From positions 1-38,399 of the forward strand of contig NZ_VEED01000030.1 in the NCBI RefSeq assembly GCF_007678255.1: 38,399 nt of DNA, written 5' to 3'. The notes beneath the pieces are model-generated. The model was given only the letters and a program-made list of their open reading frames with translations. It ran no database searches and was not told where the DNA came from. The position numbers were made by a program, and so were the translations under genes. Position 1 is the first letter of the stretch, and every line of letters starts with the position of its first letter. This document shows, piece by piece, positions 38,360 to 38,399 of this stretch. The DNA is from Bacillus sp. X1(2014). Its GTDB lineage: Bacteria; Bacillota; Bacilli; Bacillales_B; DSM-18226.

Positions 38360-38399
38360 GGTGTCAGGCACCACCCGTGGACATTTGTCCACGGGTGGT
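38360..38399. repeat. GTGTCAGGCACC palindrome, cut by the window end
   Basis: The left arm GGTGTCAGGCACCACCCGTG and the centre GGACATTTGTCC are present, and the right arm is complementary as far as the last base. Only about ten bases of the outer right arm are missing. It lies upstream of the bmrA-like promoter and may end a gene beyond the window. Confidence 0.85.

Noticed and set aside
34718..38399. Repeated palindromes as a CRISPR array
   Set aside because: Copies are kilobases apart with no regular spacers and no cas genes.

Overview
The window looks like chromosomal DNA from an AT-rich, low-GC Gram-positive bacterium of the Bacillaceae. Supporting signs are Bacillus-type GlpD, GlpK, TcyP and BmrA proteins, a FapR-type operator, cre boxes, an adenine riboswitch, strong GGAGG ribosome binding sites and intrinsic terminators. 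Genus is not provable from the sequence; a Neobacillus-like soil bacillus is my guess. No phage, plasmid, transposase, tRNA or CRISPR was seen.

Layout. Positions 1-46 are the 5' end of a 16S rRNA gene on the minus strand, with tandem rrn promoters to about 363. A LacI regulator and a HAD phosphatase follow on the plus strand (559-2531), with a LacI-type operator between them. On the minus strand come a CiaRH-like two-component system (2602-4672), adenosine deaminase under an adenine riboswitch (4831-6043), a soluble acyl-ACP desaturase behind a FapR box (6097-7142), and an orphan branched-chain amino acid binding lipoprotein with a cre box (7231-8614). A plus-strand group (8858-11731) holds a truncated nucleotide-sugar dehydrogenase remnant, a PAP2 phosphatase, a GT4 glycosyltransferase and a metallo-beta-lactamase-fold hydrolase.

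From 23825 down to 11803 lies a minus-strand carbohydrate locus: a YesM/YesN-like two-component system, a CUT1 ABC importer (binding protein plus two permeases, no ATPase), an MFS transporter, a GH63-like glycosidase and a GH2 beta-galactosidase. With the GH36 alpha-galactosidase at 32398-34626 it suggests uptake and breakdown of galactose-containing oligosaccharides. The region 24223-28773 holds mixed housekeeping genes (NRDE protein, DinB-fold protein, two small plus-strand genes, a CatE-like dioxygenase, the cystine transporter TcyP). Glycerol catabolism follows (glpD with an attenuator leader, glpK). The right end is a BmrA-like multidrug ABC exporter in an operon with its own two-component system.

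Two repeat families stand out. One is a short palindrome with ends GTGTCAGGCACC, seen at six places, mostly directly after stop codons where it appears to serve as a terminator. The other is a single GC-rich element of about 190 bp at 23971-24158.
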